This document shows positions 26,296-34,402 of a stretch of DNA of 56,748 nucleotides, piece by piece (the first letter of the stretch is position 1; the number at the start of each line of letters is the position of its first letter). The stretch is from Actinospica durhamensis. GTDB lineage: Bacteria > Actinomycetota > Actinomycetes > Streptomycetales > Catenulisporaceae. The position numbers were made by a program, and so were the translations under genes. The notes beneath the pieces are model-generated. The model was not told the origin of the DNA and did not search any database. It saw only the letters and a list, made by a program, of their open reading frames with translations. Location of the stretch: the NCBI RefSeq assembly GCF_018139695.1, contig NZ_JAGSOG010000023.1:1-56748 (forward strand), written 5' to 3'.

Positions 26296-26324
26296 TTGAC
26301 AATCGTATACGCCGGATAACTATA
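26296..26324 (+). promoter_or_regulatory. Promoter and operator of the membrane-protein gene
   Basis: TTGACA (26296-26301) and ACTATA (26319-26324) are spaced 17 bases. The spacer holds the palindrome CGTATACG (26304-26311) and the overlapping inverted repeat TATaCGCCGgATA, good MarR operator candidates. This AT-rich patch stands out from its surroundings. Confidence 0.55.
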
Positions 26325-26384
26325 TTGGAGTGGACACCGTTTCTCCGCAGCTACCAATCCGTCCACTCGCCACCAGGGGAAGCC

Positions 26385-27089
26385 ATGACCGCCACCGACG
26401 TACCCGTCACCACCGCCCGCCGCCCGCAGGCCCAGGGCGGACCGCCGCCGCTCGCACCGATCCTGGCCTACGGGGTGCTGATGGTCACCGCGGTGATCCT
26501 GTCCGCCGCGAGCCCGGCGCCCTCGGCGTCCGCCGCGTCCGTCCTGGCGTATGACCGCAGCCACCACGATGCGCTGCTGGTCGCGGGCTGCCTCGGATTC
26601 GCGGCCGCCCTGCCGCTGGCCGTGTGGTGCGCCACCGTCTACCGGCGGATGCGCACCGGGCTCGGCATCACCGCCCCCGGCGCGGTCATCGGCCTGGTCG
26701 GCGGGCTGCTCGCCGCCTCGTCCCTGGCCCTGACCGGACTGGTGAACTGGACCAGCGCGCAGACCTCCACGCTCGGCGACGCCGGGGTGGCCCGCGCCCT
26801 GGCCGACCTGAGCTTCGCCACCGGATCCGCCGGATTCGTCACCCCGCTCGGCCTGCTCCTGGCCGGCATCGCCGTGCCCGCCCTGATCATGCGGCTGCTC
26901 CCGCGCTGGCTCGCCTGGACCGGCCTCGTCGTCGCGGCCCTCAGCCTGGTCTCGACGTTCGCGCTGCTGACCTCGGCGCTCTACTTCACCTTCCCGGTCG
27001 GCCGCTTCCTCGGCCTCGCCTGGCTGATCGCGGTGAGCGTCCTGCTTCCCGCCAACCGCCACGCCGTGCGCCGCACGACAGCCTCCTGA
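26385..27089 (+). CDS. Six-helix membrane protein, unknown function
   Basis: A 234-residue protein with about six transmembrane helices (near residues 25-45, 64-86, 95-118, 150-169, 174-193 and 205-220) and a short charged N terminus. I do not recognise a named family with confidence; it resembles uncharacterised DUF4386-like actinobacterial proteins in general layout. The ATG at 26385 has AGGGGA eight bases upstream. Its promoter contains a probable MarR operator and the MarR gene is divergent, so it may be a drug- or stress-inducible membrane protein. Its TGA is followed in the same frame by an orphan coding fragment. Confidence 0.75.
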   Translation: MTATDVPVTTARRPQAQGGPPPLAPILAYGVLMVTAVILSAASPAPSASAASVLAYDRSHHDALLVAGCLGFAAALPLAVWCATVYRRMRTGLGITAPGAVIGLVGGLLAASSLALTGLVNWTSAQTSTLGDAGVARALADLSFATGSAGFVTPLGLLLAGIAVPALIMRLLPRWLAWTGLVVAALSLVSTFALLTSALYFTFPVGRFLGLAWLIAVSVLLPANRHAVRRTTAS

Positions 27090-28167
27090 GAGACCCGCCT
27101 GTTCGAATGGCTGGAGTCCGAACCCGGCGCCGACGCCCGCGCACAGATCTTCGGCCCGCTGGAGCAGGAGGTCGACGAGCTGCTGCGGGACGAGGCCGCC
27201 GCGATCTGCCGAACCCACCACATCGCCGCCGACGCCCTGCGCACCACCGTCCGCCTCCGCACCCCCCTCGGCGCCCGCGTCCGCTGAACGCGAAGGTCTC
27301 CGCGCCGGTCAGCCATCCGCGCACATCGCGCTCGCCACGGCGCACGTCGATGACGCGAACCCCGGGCACGATCGAGGAATCGTCGTCGCCGAGGCCGCCG
27401 ATGGCGATGCGCTCGTCATCGAGCCAGACCATCGCGTGGGCCCAGTAATACTCCCGTGTGCACAGACTCATCCGGCTGGCCCCGTCGTCCGACTCGAACG
27501 AATTGCCCTCCAGCCACGGCGCTATCTCCCACGAGGTCACCGCGCCGAGGGGGTGCCAGATCCAGCCGTCGTCGGCGATACGCGAGCCGGACGGGTTGAG
27601 GTGCAGCGCGCCATGGAAGTAGTCGAGGGAACGTGGAGGCAGTCGCCGCTCGAAATCCGCGGACTCGGCGAACTCACGCGCGGTCATCACCTCGCCGGTC
27701 GCGAGGTCTACCGCGTCCAGGCGGTTCCAGTCGGTGCGGTGGATGAGGATCTCAGCGCCGCGATGCATGGTGAAGGCGAGAGAGAACGGAACCGTCTCCT
27801 GTTCGTCCGTCCCACCGTGAAGCGTGAGCGCTTCCCGCCCGCTGAACAGGTCGAGGACCACGCCATCCGTGCCGTAATCGACGGCGATCGCGAGAAATCG
27901 GCCGCTCGGCGACGGGTGCAGCCGCAGCGCGGCCGGGTGCTCGCCCCACGTCTCCTCAGACTGGCCCGTCGTCGTGAGCGTCGTCGAGCCTACGAGTTCG
28001 CAGGCGCTGGTGCCGCAGTCCCAGCGGAAGACCTCGCCACGCTCGGACAGGACCAGCCACGCCGCGGATCCGGACGCATCGAGGGGCGCGACAGCACGGG
28101 CCGGGGTTGCTTGAAAGGGCAGCGGCGTGATGAGCAAGGCCGTGCCGCCGCCCCTACGCCCTTCCAC
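26986..28167 (-). CDS. Propeller-like hypothetical protein, C terminus probably broken
   Basis: The open frame gives 393 residues. The first about 293 look genuine: repeated beta-strand units with Trp/Asp (GSAAWLVLSERGEVFRWDC, LHPSPSGRFLAIAVDYGTDGVVLDL, LHLNPSGSRIADDGWIWHPLG, AMVWLDDERIAIGGLG), like a WD40/propeller family. From about position 27287 onward the translation becomes an Arg/Gly-rich string antisense to another coding fragment and to the end of the plus-strand membrane gene, so the native C terminus has been lost. GTG at 28167 overlaps the upstream gene by 14 bases. Start is uncertain (TTG 28137-region is an alternative). Probably a decaying gene. Confidence 0.6.
   Translation of the reverse strand: MEGRRGGGTALLITPLPFQATPARAVAPLDASGSAAWLVLSERGEVFRWDCGTSACELVGSTTLTTTGQSEETWGEHPAALRLHPSPSGRFLAIAVDYGTDGVVLDLFSGREALTLHGGTDEQETVPFSLAFTMHRGAEILIHRTDWNRLDAVDLATGEVMTAREFAESADFERRLPPRSLDYFHGALHLNPSGSRIADDGWIWHPLGAVTSWEIAPWLEGNSFESDDGASRMSLCTREYYWAHAMVWLDDERIAIGGLGDDDSSIVPGVRVIDVRRGERDVRGWLTGAETFAFSGRGRRGGCGGGRWCAGRRRRCGGFGRSRRPRPAAARRPPAPAGRRSVRGRRRRVRTPAIRTGGSLRRLSCGARRGGWREAGRSPRSARRGRGSGRPGR
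27090..27287 (+). pseudogene. Orphan coding fragment lacking a start
   Basis: Sixty-five sense codons in frame directly after the TGA at 27087-27089, ending with TGA at 27285. Codon choice is typical of a real gene here (almost all codons end in G or C) and the peptide (ETRLFEWLESEPGADAR..., DELLRDEAAAICRTHHIAADA) is plausibly helical. No ATG, GTG or TTG begins it. It looks like the 3' end of a lost gene, abutting the break point of the truncated propeller gene on the other strand. Confidence 0.45.
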
Positions 28168-28780
28168 GCGAGAACCGTACCGTGCGTAGCAGTTTCCGGT
28201 CCGAGGGATTCGTGATCACGAAGGTCTTGTGCGGGTAGCGTTCGCGCACTTCGTAGACCGCGTTCTCCATCGTCGTCAGCGCGCCGCGCGCCGCTGCGGG
28301 GGCGGAGTAGGCCAGGAACCAGCGCCACTCGTCTTCCTCGGTGGGCGCGTGTCCCTGCAGGCGGGCCTGCATCGTGCGCCGCAGCCGCCCGAGCGCGTGG
28401 CCGATTCCCATGTCGTTGTCGACGTTCCGGTGTTCGACGACGTCGTAGAGCTCGAATATCAGGATGGCTTCGGCTCGTGCGGCGAAGTGCCTGTCCCACC
28501 ACCACGGTCCGCCGCCGGCTATCCAGCGCGGCTGGGCCGCGAGTTCGCGCGCGATGACGGCGAGGCGGTCGGTGGTGGCGGGGATGCCCTGCTCGTCGTA
28601 CAGGTGGGGCCGCAGGTAGATCGGCTCCAACCCGAGCGTCAGCGGGAGGTATCGGTACACGCGGCGCTCGAAGCCGGGGACGTAGACCTCTGCGACCTGC
28701 CCGGCGAGGATTCGGCGCCACAGGGCTTCGCGCGCCGGTATCTCGTCCTGCGGTGACTGCGACTGCGCCTCGTCGCTCAA
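28154..28780 (-). CDS. Kinase-like protein lacking a P-loop, unknown function
   Basis: A 208-residue protein that by eye follows the layout of P-loop 'topology modulation' kinase-like proteins: TLGLEPIYLRPHLYD where relatives have LGLPVxHLDxxYW, QPRWIAGGG, ARAEAILIFEL, and a closing YPHKTFVITNPSDRKLL. The GxxxxGKS Walker A motif expected near residues 35-45 is replaced by VPGFERRVYRYL, so nucleotide binding is doubtful. TTG at 28780 follows GGGGTGA. It overlaps the start of the propeller-like gene, indicating an operon. Assignment to a fold is tentative. Confidence 0.6.
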   Translation of the reverse strand: MSDEAQSQSPQDEIPAREALWRRILAGQVAEVYVPGFERRVYRYLPLTLGLEPIYLRPHLYDEQGIPATTDRLAVIARELAAQPRWIAGGGPWWWDRHFAARAEAILIFELYDVVEHRNVDNDMGIGHALGRLRRTMQARLQGHAPTEEDEWRWFLAYSAPAAARGALTTMENAVYEVRERYPHKTFVITNPSDRKLLRTVRFSRGRA

Positions 28781-28850
28781 GGGTCACCCCGTTCTCAGCC
28801 TGGGGACTGCATCCACTGAGACAGCTCAGCACACTTCGGCCGAGTGTGGC

Positions 28851-29642
28851 TCAGCTGCGCAGGTGGGACGCGCCGTTGAGGTCGAGGATGGTGCCCGACG
28901 CCCAGGTGGCCTCGGGCGAGGCGAGGTAGACCGCGGCGGCGGCGACCTCTTCGGGCGTGCCGACACGGCCGAAGGGGCTCTGGTCGCGCAGTTCGTCGCC
29001 GCCGGGTCCGGCCAGCTTCGCGCTCTGGCGGGTGGTGGAGATGAAGCCGGGTGCCACGGAGGCGACGCTGATGCCGTGCGGCGCGAGGGCCACGGCCATG
29101 GACTGGCCGAACGCGTGCAGCGCGGCCTTGCTCGCGCCGTACGCGGGGTAGTCGGGCTCGCCGCGGAAGGCCCCGCGCGAGCCGATGTTCACGATGTGGC
29201 CCGGAGCCTGACGCTCGATCAGATGCCGCGCCACGGCCCAGGTCAGGTCCGCCGCGGCGAACACGTTGACGTCGATCATGCGGCGCCACGCCGTGCGCCA
29301 CGCCTCGAGGGAGACGGTGGCCACCGGGTGGTGGTTGTCGGCGGACGGGGCGATCGCCGCGTTGTTGACCAGGACGTCGATCGCGCCCAGCGCGGCCACC
29401 GCCTGCTCGAGCACCCGCTCCGCGCTGCCCGGCTCGGCCAGGTCGGCGCCGACGATCGCGTGTCCGTCCCCGGGGAGCAGCCGCAGCGTCTGCTCGGCGT
29501 CCTCCCGCGCGGACGCGTAGTGCACGGCCACGCGCTCGCCCCGGGCGGCGAACGCGATCGCGATCGCGCGCCCGATGCCGCGCGAGGCTCCGGTGACGAG
29601 GACGCCCCTCATCGCGGGGCCGTTGGACGAAGGATCGGTCAT
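28851..29642 (-). CDS. Short-chain dehydrogenase/reductase
   Basis: A 263-residue classical SDR: GVLVTGASRGIGRAIA for the cofactor, NNAAI, catalytic Ser in NIGSRGAF and YGASK, and SGTILDLNG at the end. The residues after the second strand (VHYASARED) favour NADP(H), as in FabG-like 3-ketoacyl reductases. The ATG at 29642 has AGAGG nine bases upstream. It follows the S66 peptidase gene by 45 bases on the same strand. No further specificity can be read. Confidence 0.87.
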   Translation of the reverse strand: MTDPSSNGPAMRGVLVTGASRGIGRAIAIAFAARGERVAVHYASAREDAEQTLRLLPGDGHAIVGADLAEPGSAERVLEQAVAALGAIDVLVNNAAIAPSADNHHPVATVSLEAWRTAWRRMIDVNVFAAADLTWAVARHLIERQAPGHIVNIGSRGAFRGEPDYPAYGASKAALHAFGQSMAVALAPHGISVASVAPGFISTTRQSAKLAGPGGDELRDQSPFGRVGTPEEVAAAAVYLASPEATWASGTILDLNGASHLRS

Positions 29643-29687
29643 GGCGGGAGACCTCTCTGCGCGGTGGACGATCTGCGCGGTGCGCGC

Positions 29688-30710
29688 TCAGGCGAGGGTT
29701 TGGGTGAGGGAGTTCTCGGTGTCGCTGCAGACGAGGCGGGCCTGGGCTCCGTTGACCAGGGGCAGGTAGGGCACGACGTGTCCACATTCGACGTCTGCGA
29801 TGATCGGCACCCCCAGGACGGCGAGCGCGTCGAGGACGGCCTCCCGCTGGGTCAGGCTGGGGGCGTCGGCGGCTCGGGTGCGGCCGACGACGACGGCGTT
29901 GGCCTGGTCGAAGTACCCGGACAGGCGCATGCCGTGCAGGGTGCGGCAGATCTGGAACGCGTCGTCGCCGGACGCCTCCACGTAGACGAGCAGGCCCTCC
30001 GGCGCGTGCTTCCGGGCGAAGCCCGCCACGTCGGCGAAGGGCGTACCGGAGACGGGACCGAGGGTTTCGACGCACCCTCCGATCAGCCGGCCGGCCACCT
30101 CCACGGCCCCCGAGCCGTCCAGGCGCGTCCACCGGCCGGGCGTGTCCAGCGTGAGCTCGGTGACGTCGGGGTGGCCCCGATAGTCGTCGAAGCCCTCGCC
30201 GCGGTAACGGCCGGGCGAGTCCTGACGCAGCGTCGCACCGGGCGCCGCGGCGGCCAGGTCCAGCCAGCTCAGCAGTCCCTTCGGGGCCCGGTACGGGGTG
30301 TCCATCAGGTTGTAGCCGTGGATGGTCGCGATACCGGTGCGCAGGGTCAGCGGGGTGAGGATCGTGGCCAGGTCGGAGAAGCCGACCAGCCAGGTGGGCT
30401 CGGCCGCCTCGATCGCGTCCCAGTCGAGCAGCGGCAGGATGTCGATCGCGGTCTCCCCGCCCCAGGGCGGCACCACGGCCCGCACGCTCGGGTCGGTGAG
30501 CATCGCGGTCAGCTCGCGCGCGCGTTGCGGCGCGGGTGCGCTGATGTGCCCGGCCCCGTCCATGCACTCGCCGACGACCACCTCGTACCCGCGTGCTCTG
30601 AGGGTCTCGAGCGCGTACTCGAAGCGGGGCCACAGGGCTTGCGGCACTCCGCTGGAGGGCGAGGTGACGCCGATTCGGTCACCGGGGCGCAAAGGAGCAG
30701 GGAATCGCAC
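29688..30710 (-). CDS. S66 peptidase (LD-carboxypeptidase/MccF-like)
   Basis: A 340-residue S66 family serine peptidase. N-terminal RPGDRIGVTSPSSG, nucleophile Ser112 in WLVGFSDLA, and C-terminal acid/His in DVECGHVVPYLP are all visible, as is IGGCVETLG. Members cleave the L,D bond of recycled murein tetrapeptides or, as MccF, detoxify microcin C-like acyl-nucleotides. Absence of a signal peptide fits a cytoplasmic role. Start GTG at 30710 is the most upstream sensible codon. Which activity applies cannot be settled here. Confidence 0.88.
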   Translation of the reverse strand: MRFPAPLRPGDRIGVTSPSSGVPQALWPRFEYALETLRARGYEVVVGECMDGAGHISAPAPQRARELTAMLTDPSVRAVVPPWGGETAIDILPLLDWDAIEAAEPTWLVGFSDLATILTPLTLRTGIATIHGYNLMDTPYRAPKGLLSWLDLAAAAPGATLRQDSPGRYRGEGFDDYRGHPDVTELTLDTPGRWTRLDGSGAVEVAGRLIGGCVETLGPVSGTPFADVAGFARKHAPEGLLVYVEASGDDAFQICRTLHGMRLSGYFDQANAVVVGRTRAADAPSLTQREAVLDALAVLGVPIIADVECGHVVPYLPLVNGAQARLVCSDTENSLTQTLA

Positions 30711-30822
30711 AGATGAGAGCCTATCTGAGCGGGCGAATCGAGAGTGACGATCATTCGAGCATGGGCTCGCATGTCGCAGGCCCTCACCGGGACGCGGCGC
30801 TCCCCTCTTTCCCCGCGGCGGA

Positions 30823-31938
30823 TCAGGCCACGAGCAGCCGCAGGCCGAGCTCTGCCGCGTCGAGCGCGACGAGGTCGCGGTTGCGTTCGGCCCACCGGCC
30901 CGAGGCGAGGTCCTCGCGGAGCATGTTCACCGCCCGCTGCTCGGCTTCCGGCCCGACCCTGGTCCACACCGAGACCGCGCGGCGCACCTGCTCGTCGAGA
31001 TACGCCTCGGGTCGGCGCCAGTAGGCCTCGAAGAAGCCGTCGGCGCAGTCCCACGGGATCAGCAACGGCTCAGCGCGGCCGCCGATCGCACGGGTCATGT
31101 CGGCCAGCGAGGGCCAGCCGACGAGCAGGTCGGCGAATTCGGGCAGGTAGTCGCGGGTGAGCCAGAACCGCTCGAGCCAGCCGGGGGTCCTCGCGTCGTA
31201 GGTGAGCACGACGACGCGGCGGGCCACCCGGCGCAGTTCGCGCAGCCCGGCGAGCGGATCCGGCCAGTGGTGGACGGTGGAGACGGCCATCGCCGCGTCG
31301 AAGGTCTGGTCTTCGAACGGCAGGTGCTGAGCGTCGGCGGCCACGCACGGCGCCGCGCCCGCGGGACGCTGGGCCCGCATCACCGCCGACGGCTCGACCG
31401 CCGTGACGTCGCGGTCGACCGGTTCGTAGGAGCCCGTGCCCGCACCGACGTTGAGCACCGTCCGCGCGTCCCCGAGCGCACTCCAGATCTGCGCGGCGAT
31501 CCGCGGCTCGGTACGCCGCGTGGCCGGGTAGGCGGACCCGATCGTGTCGTACAACTGCGCGCCCAACATCTTCAGCTGCTCCTCCGGTGTCGTCTTGATC
31601 CCCATCGCCCGTGCCTCCAGTTCCCTCTCGATGGCCGCCACCATGGCGTCGGCGCGGTCGCGCTGCTCCAGCAGCAGGCCGCGCAGCCGGCGCAGGTGCG
31701 CGACGGCGTCGGTGGCCGGGTCGTCGACCAGGTCCGCGATCTCGCGCAGTCCGAAGCCCAGCCGCCGGTAGGCGAGCACCTCCCGCAGCCGCTCCACGTC
31801 GCCCGCCGCATACGCGCGGTACCCGGCCGCGGTCCGCGCGGACGGCTGAACCAGGCCGATCTCGTCGTAGTGATGCAGGGTGCGTACACTCACGCCGGCC
31901 AGTTCGGCCACGCGTCCCACGGTCAGGCGCTCTGCCAC
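30823..31938 (-). CDS. MerR regulator fused to a SAM methyltransferase
   Basis: A 371-residue fusion. Residues about 3-115 are a MerR domain (LTVGRVAELAGVSVRTLHHYDEIGLVQPSARTAAGYR, then a long helix KMLGAQLY). Residues about 135-370 are a class I SAM-dependent methyltransferase: VLNVGAGTGSYEP, AVEPSAVM, CVAADAQHLPFEDQTFDAA and VSTVHHW. MerR proteins usually carry an effector-binding domain there, so the enzyme may act as sensor or the protein may methylate a compound and report on it. GTG at 31938 begins the HTH; no strong ribosome site. No operon partner. Confidence 0.85.
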   Translation of the reverse strand: MAERLTVGRVAELAGVSVRTLHHYDEIGLVQPSARTAAGYRAYAAGDVERLREVLAYRRLGFGLREIADLVDDPATDAVAHLRRLRGLLLEQRDRADAMVAAIERELEARAMGIKTTPEEQLKMLGAQLYDTIGSAYPATRRTEPRIAAQIWSALGDARTVLNVGAGTGSYEPVDRDVTAVEPSAVMRAQRPAGAAPCVAADAQHLPFEDQTFDAAMAVSTVHHWPDPLAGLRELRRVARRVVVLTYDARTPGWLERFWLTRDYLPEFADLLVGWPSLADMTRAIGGRAEPLLIPWDCADGFFEAYWRRPEAYLDEQVRRAVSVWTRVGPEAEQRAVNMLREDLASGRWAERNRDLVALDAAELGLRLLVA

Positions 31939-32024
31939 GCCCCCGACTATGCGGCATGACGCCACGTGAGGGTCAACCACCAGGGGCGGGAATAGAGACG
32001 CAGAGCTCGAAGGTTTGTGTCTCA

Positions 32025-32594
32025 GTGATCTTAGGAGTCGCTCTGACCGACGGCGTGACGCAATCCGCCGGCAACCTCGTGGACGAGACCGTCCGCCTGA
32101 CCCGGCAGGCCGCCGAGCTGGGGCTGCGCTCGGCGTGGCTGGGCCAGCGGATGGACTTCGACTCCGTCGCGCTGGCCGGGATCGCCGGCCGGGAGGTGCC
32201 GGGGATCGCGGTGGGCACCTCGGCGGTGCCGATCTTCGCTCGGCACCCGATCCTGGTCTCCAGCCAGGCGCAGCGGGCCGGCCGCGGCGCGCCCCGCATC
32301 GCCGCCCTCGTCCCCGGCCTGGTCACCACCGACCTGGACACGGCACGCGAGGCCGCGGCCGCAGCGACCGCCTTCTACGACCAGGTCCCGTCCTACCAGC
32401 GGATGACCGAGCTGGCGGGCGCGTCCCGGACGAGCGAGCTGGTCACGTTCGGCGACGAGCAGGCCGTCGCGACGGTCGTCCAGGACTACTTCGACGCGGG
32501 TGCCACCGAGGTGATCTTCACCGAGACGAACCTCCTCGGCGAGGAGGCACGGCTGCGCACCTGGCGCCTGCTCGGCGAACTCGCCCGCGGCTGA
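32025..32594 (+). CDS. Luciferase-like F420 oxidoreductase with internal deletion
   Basis: A 189-residue frame whose first 70 residues match the N terminus of LLM-class F420-dependent enzymes (AAELGLRSAWLGQRMDFDSVALAGIAGREVPGIAVGTSAVPIFARHP) and whose last 110 match their C terminus (GLVTTDLDTAREAAAAATAFYDQVPSYQRM, FGDEQAVATVVQDYFDAGATEV, RTWRLLGELA). Intact relatives have about 290-300 residues; the middle, with the cofactor loop GIGLSH and the catalytic barrel half, is missing at SSQAQ/RAGRGAPR. The deletion is in frame. GTG at 32025 has AAGG eleven bases upstream. Probably an inactive remnant. Confidence 0.7.
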   Translation: MILGVALTDGVTQSAGNLVDETVRLTRQAAELGLRSAWLGQRMDFDSVALAGIAGREVPGIAVGTSAVPIFARHPILVSSQAQRAGRGAPRIAALVPGLVTTDLDTAREAAAAATAFYDQVPSYQRMTELAGASRTSELVTFGDEQAVATVVQDYFDAGATEVIFTETNLLGEEARLRTWRLLGELARG

Positions 32595-32621
32595 GCGCCG
32601 TCCTGGAGGCTCCGACCAGTA

Positions 32622-33029
32622 TCAGACATCGCCATCTTGACCGGGGCGCAGCACGCAGAACTCGTTACCGTCAGGATCCTGCAGCACGTACCACGTCCAC
32701 CCGTCCTCCTCGACGGGAAGTCCGGTGGTGTGACGGGCTCCGGCCTCGATGAGCCTGGCCAGCTCGCGTTCCAAGTCCGTGGTGCGCAGGTCCAAGTGGA
32801 CTCTATTCTTCCCGGTCTTGGCCTCGGGTACCTTCTGCAGCAGCACCTCGATGCCTTCACCTGTTGCAGGAAGAAGGGCCAGGTAGGCGTCGTCGTCCGC
32901 GAGAGGGTCGGCCACGTAGCCCAATGCGGCGGTCCAGAACGCGGCCGAGCGGCGCAGGTCTGTGCAATCGAGCACGATGACCAGTTCCGTGTCTTCGCGC
33001 CCTGCATAGCGAGTGGGCCTGTGCACCAT
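32622..33029 (-). CDS. VOC/glyoxalase-family protein
   Basis: A 135-residue protein of two beta-alpha-beta-beta-beta units: ELVIVLDCTDLRRSAAFWTAALGY, then NRVHLDLRTTDLERELARLIEAGA and WYVLQDPDGNEFCVLRP. His in the VHLDL strand and Glu in NEFCVL are the usual metal-ligand positions of vicinal-oxygen-chelate proteins. Reaction unknown; related proteins include glyoxalases, dioxygenases and drug-binding resistance proteins. It precedes the ComB-like gene's downstream end by 36 bases on the same strand and may be co-transcribed with it. Confidence 0.85.
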   Translation of the reverse strand: MVHRPTRYAGREDTELVIVLDCTDLRRSAAFWTAALGYVADPLADDDAYLALLPATGEGIEVLLQKVPEAKTGKNRVHLDLRTTDLERELARLIEAGARHTTGLPVEEDGWTWYVLQDPDGNEFCVLRPGQDGDV

Positions 33030-33065
33030 GCGGGAACTCTACTCCGGCACTGATACCAGGAGCCC

Positions 33066-33740
33066 TTACTCCGACACCGGCCTGACGACCATGAGCGAGT
33101 CTTCCAGGCTCGCCACCATGGCGAAGGGAAACCGGTCGAGCTCGAGGCAGAGTGCGACGTCGTCGGGATGCACACCCTGACGCACACCCTCGGCCAGTTC
33201 GACCGCGGCGCGCGAATCGGCGGCGCGGCGGAGGAACTCGGCCGCGTCCGTCTCAGCCTCGACGGTCCTGCGCGCGATGTACTGAGCGCACGCCAGATCC
33301 TCGTCGGCCCGGCCGTCCTCGCCGGTGACCACGAACGTGACCCGCTCGCCCCCGCGCGTCCGCAGGACCTCGGCCGTCGCCTGCGCCACCACGAAACTCG
33401 CGCACAGCACCAGCGAAGCGTCCTTGACCGCGAGCGCGCCGACCGTCCCCGCCGTGGTCTTCTGCACGACGGTCCGGCCGCCGAGGTCGACGGATCGCAG
33501 CAGACCGGGCGAGTTGACGGCGTCGAAACCGGGCGCGGACGCACCGTCCTTGAGCGCCAGCCAATCCGGGTGGCGGGCCTTGAGCGCCAGGGCGTCGTCC
33601 AGCGACTCGGCGAGAACGATCCGCTCCGCGCCCTGCGCGAAGGCCCAGGCGGCCACGGTGAAAGCACGCATGACGTCGACCACGACCGCCACCGAAGGGG
33701 TTTCGACGAGTTCGGCGATGCCGAGGAAACGAGCGTCCAT
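33066..33740 (-). CDS. 2-phosphosulfolactate phosphatase (ComB) family protein
   Basis: A 224-residue ComB-like protein. Family blocks are [26 protein letters not shown], the NSPGLL segment, the Mg-binding [14 protein letters not shown] loop and the [18 protein letters not shown] motif. ComB removes phosphate from 2-phosphosulfolactate in coenzyme M synthesis; actinomycetes do not make coenzyme M, so a sulfolactate-related or unknown phosphatase role is more likely. ATG at 33740. It is followed by the VOC gene. Confidence 0.85.
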   Translation of the reverse strand: MDARFLGIAELVETPSVAVVVDVMRAFTVAAWAFAQGAERIVLAESLDDALALKARHPDWLALKDGASAPGFDAVNSPGLLRSVDLGGRTVVQKTTAGTVGALAVKDASLVLCASFVVAQATAEVLRTRGGERVTFVVTGEDGRADEDLACAQYIARRTVEAETDAAEFLRRAADSRAAVELAEGVRQGVHPDDVALCLELDRFPFAMVASLEDSLMVVRPVSE

Positions 33741-33803
33741 CCGGCCATGATCCCCCGCGCCCGACCCGGGACGCGGCGGCCGAGGCCTGGCCCGGGCTCT
33801 GGC

Positions 33804-34250
33804 TCAGTCGGTGGCCAGCAGGCCGAGCTGCGTCAGCACGCTGACGCCGTCGTCGAGGCCGACCTCCTCGATGATCAGGCCGTCCTCGACCTTCAGGACG
33901 GTGATGCCGGTGAAGCGCATGCTCCTGCCGCTGCCGGCCGGCACGCCGCCCAGGGGCAGGTCGGTGAACGCGTCACCGGTGTGGGTGCCGCCGCCGATCC
34001 ACTGCCCGACGACGTAGTCGCCCTCGGCGATCAGCTCGGCGGTACCCTCGAAACCGAGGTCCGGGAACGCGGCACGGAACCCGGTCGCGAACGCGCGCAC
34101 CGCCTCGCGCCCGCGCAGCGGCTCGTGCAGCGAATACTCGAAGCGGATGTCGGGCGCCGCGAGCTCGTCGATCACCGCGGGGTCGAAGTTCTTGCCCCAG
34201 AACTCGGTGAACCAGCGGCCGACCACGGCCTTGTTCTCCTCGACGGTCAT
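33804..34250 (-). CDS. SnoaL-like ester cyclase/NTF2-fold protein
   Basis: A 148-residue protein of the SnoaL polyketide-cyclase-like family in the NTF2 fold: ENKAVVGRWFTEFWGKNFDPAVIDELAAPDIRFEYSLHEP, VRAFATGFRAAFPDL, AEGDYVVGQWIGGGTHTG and a Phe-rich FTGITVLKVEDGLI end. The ATG at 34250 is chosen for the family N terminus, with GGAC...GAG upstream. It diverges from the flavin-reductase-like gene across an operator-like dyad. Proteins of this kind are often standalone; the substrate is unknown. Confidence 0.84.
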   Translation of the reverse strand: MTVEENKAVVGRWFTEFWGKNFDPAVIDELAAPDIRFEYSLHEPLRGREAVRAFATGFRAAFPDLGFEGTAELIAEGDYVVGQWIGGGTHTGDAFTDLPLGGVPAGSGRSMRFTGITVLKVEDGLIIEEVGLDDGVSVLTQLGLLATD

Positions 34251-34360
34251 GTGGACTCGTCCTTTCCGTAGCGTTCGGGCGAGGGACACACCTGGCGGCG
34301 CGGCCTTCACCCGGTAGACGGCGGAGCGGACTGCGACGTGAGATCCCGCCGGACCACACA

Positions 34361-34378
34361 CTTCGGACGGTACCGAAG
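34361..34378. promoter_or_regulatory. CTTCGG-N6-CCGAAG dyad in a divergent promoter
   Basis: A perfect 6-base inverted repeat (34361-34366 and 34373-34378) within the 152-base gap between the SnoaL-like and flavin-reductase-like genes. CCGGAC (34349) and GTCCGG (34380) flank it. A regulator site for both genes is plausible. Confidence 0.4.
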
Positions 34379-34402
34379 CGTCCGGAACCTACGGTCGAGC
34401 CC

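Noticed and set aside
28801-28850. CACACT/AGTGTG hairpin as terminator after the SDR
   Set aside because: Only a six-bp stem with a loop that is itself self-complementary and no U-tract; too weak to call.
28863-30716. A 617-codon plus-strand frame over the SDR and S66 peptidase genes
   Set aside because: Composition is that of an antisense shadow (Gly/Val/Arg/His-rich) and both minus-strand genes have complete catalytic motifs.
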